DNA of 64,000 bases from Lutraria lutraria (taxonomy: Eukaryota; Mollusca; Bivalvia; Venerida; Mactridae). The position numbers and the translations under genes were made by a program. This document shows positions 62,691 through 64,000 of this stretch, piece by piece. Location of the stretch: contig OZ026848.1 in assembly GCA_964023205.1 (NCBI GenBank), positions 3,152,501 through 3,216,500 on the forward strand, read 5' to 3'. The notes beneath the pieces are model-generated. The model saw only the letters and a program-made list of their open reading frames with translations. It had not been told where the DNA came from and did no database searches. Numbering within the stretch: position 1 is the stretch's first letter; the number at the start of each line of letters is the position of its first letter.

Positions 62691-62944
62691 ACACGCGGGA
62701 TTCTTACATGAATTTTGCCAATCTTGCACAATTTAAATTAAAGCCCATGGTTTGTTTACTTTAAGATCCGTTCAAAAGTGTTTATTAATATTCATAATCA
62801 ATACACGCAAATAATATACACGCGGGATTCTTACATGAATTTTGCCAATCTTGCACAATTTAAATTAAAGCCCATGGTTTGTTTACTTTAAGATCCGTTC
62901 AAAAATGTTTATTCATATTCATAATTAATGATCAATTACAAATT
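62691..62944. repeat. SatB 127-bp recent unit duplication
   Basis: The variant with TTACATGAATTTTGCCAATC and CAATTTAAATTAAAGCCCAT occurs at 62,691 and again at 62,818, an offset of 127 bp. The changes are shared, so a single unit was copied recently. Confidence 0.88.
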
Positions 62945-64000
62945 CAATACACGCTGAATTCTTATATAAAAGATACCAATCTTACGCAATTGAAATACAT
63001 GCCTGTTTCAATACTTTAAGATCCGTTCAAATATATATGGGCATTTTGGCAAAAGAAACAATGTGAATTAAATAGAACTGAAATGCGCACGGGTTGTTTA
63101 CATAATGTTCCTTTCGAATGAGCCAAATAATATTCATAATTAATAATCAAAGCAAATGAAATACATCCGGGATTCTTGCAAAAAATACGCCTATCTTACA
63201 CAATTGAAATATACGCTGGTTTGTTTACTTTAAGATCCGTTCAAAAATGTTTATTCATATTCATAATTAATAATCAATTACCAATCAAATACACGCGGAA
63301 TTCTTTTATAAAAGATGCCAATCTTACGCAATTGAAATACATGCCTATTTCAATATTTTAAGATCCGTTCAAATAAATATGGGCATTTTGCAAAAAACAA
63401 TGTGGATCAAATAGAACTGAAATGCGCACGGGTTGTTTACATAATGTTCCTTTCGAATGAGCCAAATAACATCCATAATTAATAATCAAAAGCAAATGAC
63501 ATACACCCGGGATTCTTTCAGAAATTACGCCTATCTTACACAATTGAAATATAAGCTGGTTTGTTTACTTTAAGATCCGTTCAAATATATATGGTCATTC
63601 TTACTTAAAATAATGTGAGTCAAATAGAACTGATATGCACACGGTTTGTTTACATAAAGTTCCTTCCAAATGAGTCCATTAATATTCATAAGTAATCATC
63701 AAACACAAATTACATAAACGCGGGATTCTTACTAAAATTATGCCAATATTACACAATTGAAATGCACACTGGTTTGTTTACTTTAAGATCCGTGCAAAAA
63801 TGTTTATTAATATTCATTATCAAACACAAATGATATACACGCGGGGTTATTACAGAAATTATGCCAATCTTACACAATTGAAATGCATGCTCGTTTGTTT
63901 ACATTAAGATCTGTTCAAAAATGTTTATTAATATTCATAATCAAACACAAATGATAAACACGCGGGGTTATTACAGAAATTATGCCATTCTTACACAATT

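Larger units (their letters stand above)
58565..64000. repeat. SatB: ~122-bp satellite with composite higher-order repeats
   Basis: The basic unit runs ACACGCGGGATTCTTACA, GAAATTATGCCAATCTTACA, CAATTGAAATACACGCTGG, TTTGTTTACTTTAAGATCCG, TTCAAAAATGTTTATTAAT, ATTCATAATCAAT (landmarks in order). CCGTTC positions early in the array (58,691; 58,816; 58,928; 59,055; 59,183; 59,305) give a period near 122 bp. Longer X and Y modules are interspersed. The array runs past the right edge of the window. Units are much more diverged than those of SatA. Non-coding. Confidence 0.93.

Noticed and set aside
1..64000. A bacterial or phage defence or other operon-like system
   Set aside because: There are no gene clusters, ribosome-binding-site patterns or long adjacent open frames. 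All features point to eukaryotic repeat-rich DNA.

Overview
The window looks like nuclear DNA from a marine invertebrate, most likely a bivalve mollusc. This is inferred from strong AT richness, abundant ACATGTA-type words, bivalve-style satellites, tRNA-derived SINEs, CR1/L2-like LINE debris, and the absence of any compact gene array. I find no intact protein-coding gene, rRNA gene, functional tRNA gene or CRISPR array. Every coding similarity I can recognise is a decayed piece of a transposable element.

Layout. (1) Positions 1 to about 26,787 are one tandem array of a ~1,086-bp satellite (called SatA here): 24 full units and one truncated unit, with nested higher-order repeats of 4.34 kb, a larger ~9 kb block and a 2.185-kb dimer. 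Units differ in the number (1, 2 or 3) of an internal 129-bp sub-repeat. (2) Positions 26,788-57,000 are single-copy-looking AT-rich DNA full of mobile-element remains: an interspersed element present as inverted copies at both edges (26,931-27,375 and 56,554-56,981), three tRNA-derived SINE-like pieces, two LINE reverse-transcriptase pseudogenes, a mariner relic, a probable Harbinger transposase fragment, a hAT-like foldback MITE, and two 26-bp-period minisatellites. (3) From about 58,565 to the end is a second, more diverged tandem region (SatB): ~122-bp units mixed with longer X and Y modules, arranged in ~0.9-kb higher-order repeats and running off the window.

The parts appear related by descent. 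SatA and SatB share a short core (an ACAAATGAA-like stretch followed by CGCGGGATT) in the same orientation, so they may be distant branches of one satellite superfamily. The inverted element copies sit next to the inner edges of both arrays. A family called R1 here has a full + copy (39,190-44,148), a full - copy (49,840-48,050) and a partial + copy (36,640-37,095). The + copy has an expanded minisatellite split by a LINE, and the - copy carries the MITE. The MITE has a perfect 8-bp target duplication, and the sister R1 copies serve as empty sites.

My best reading is a heterochromatic or gene-poor repeat-dense interval, not a functional gene system. The most informative content is the record of satellite evolution and nested insertions.
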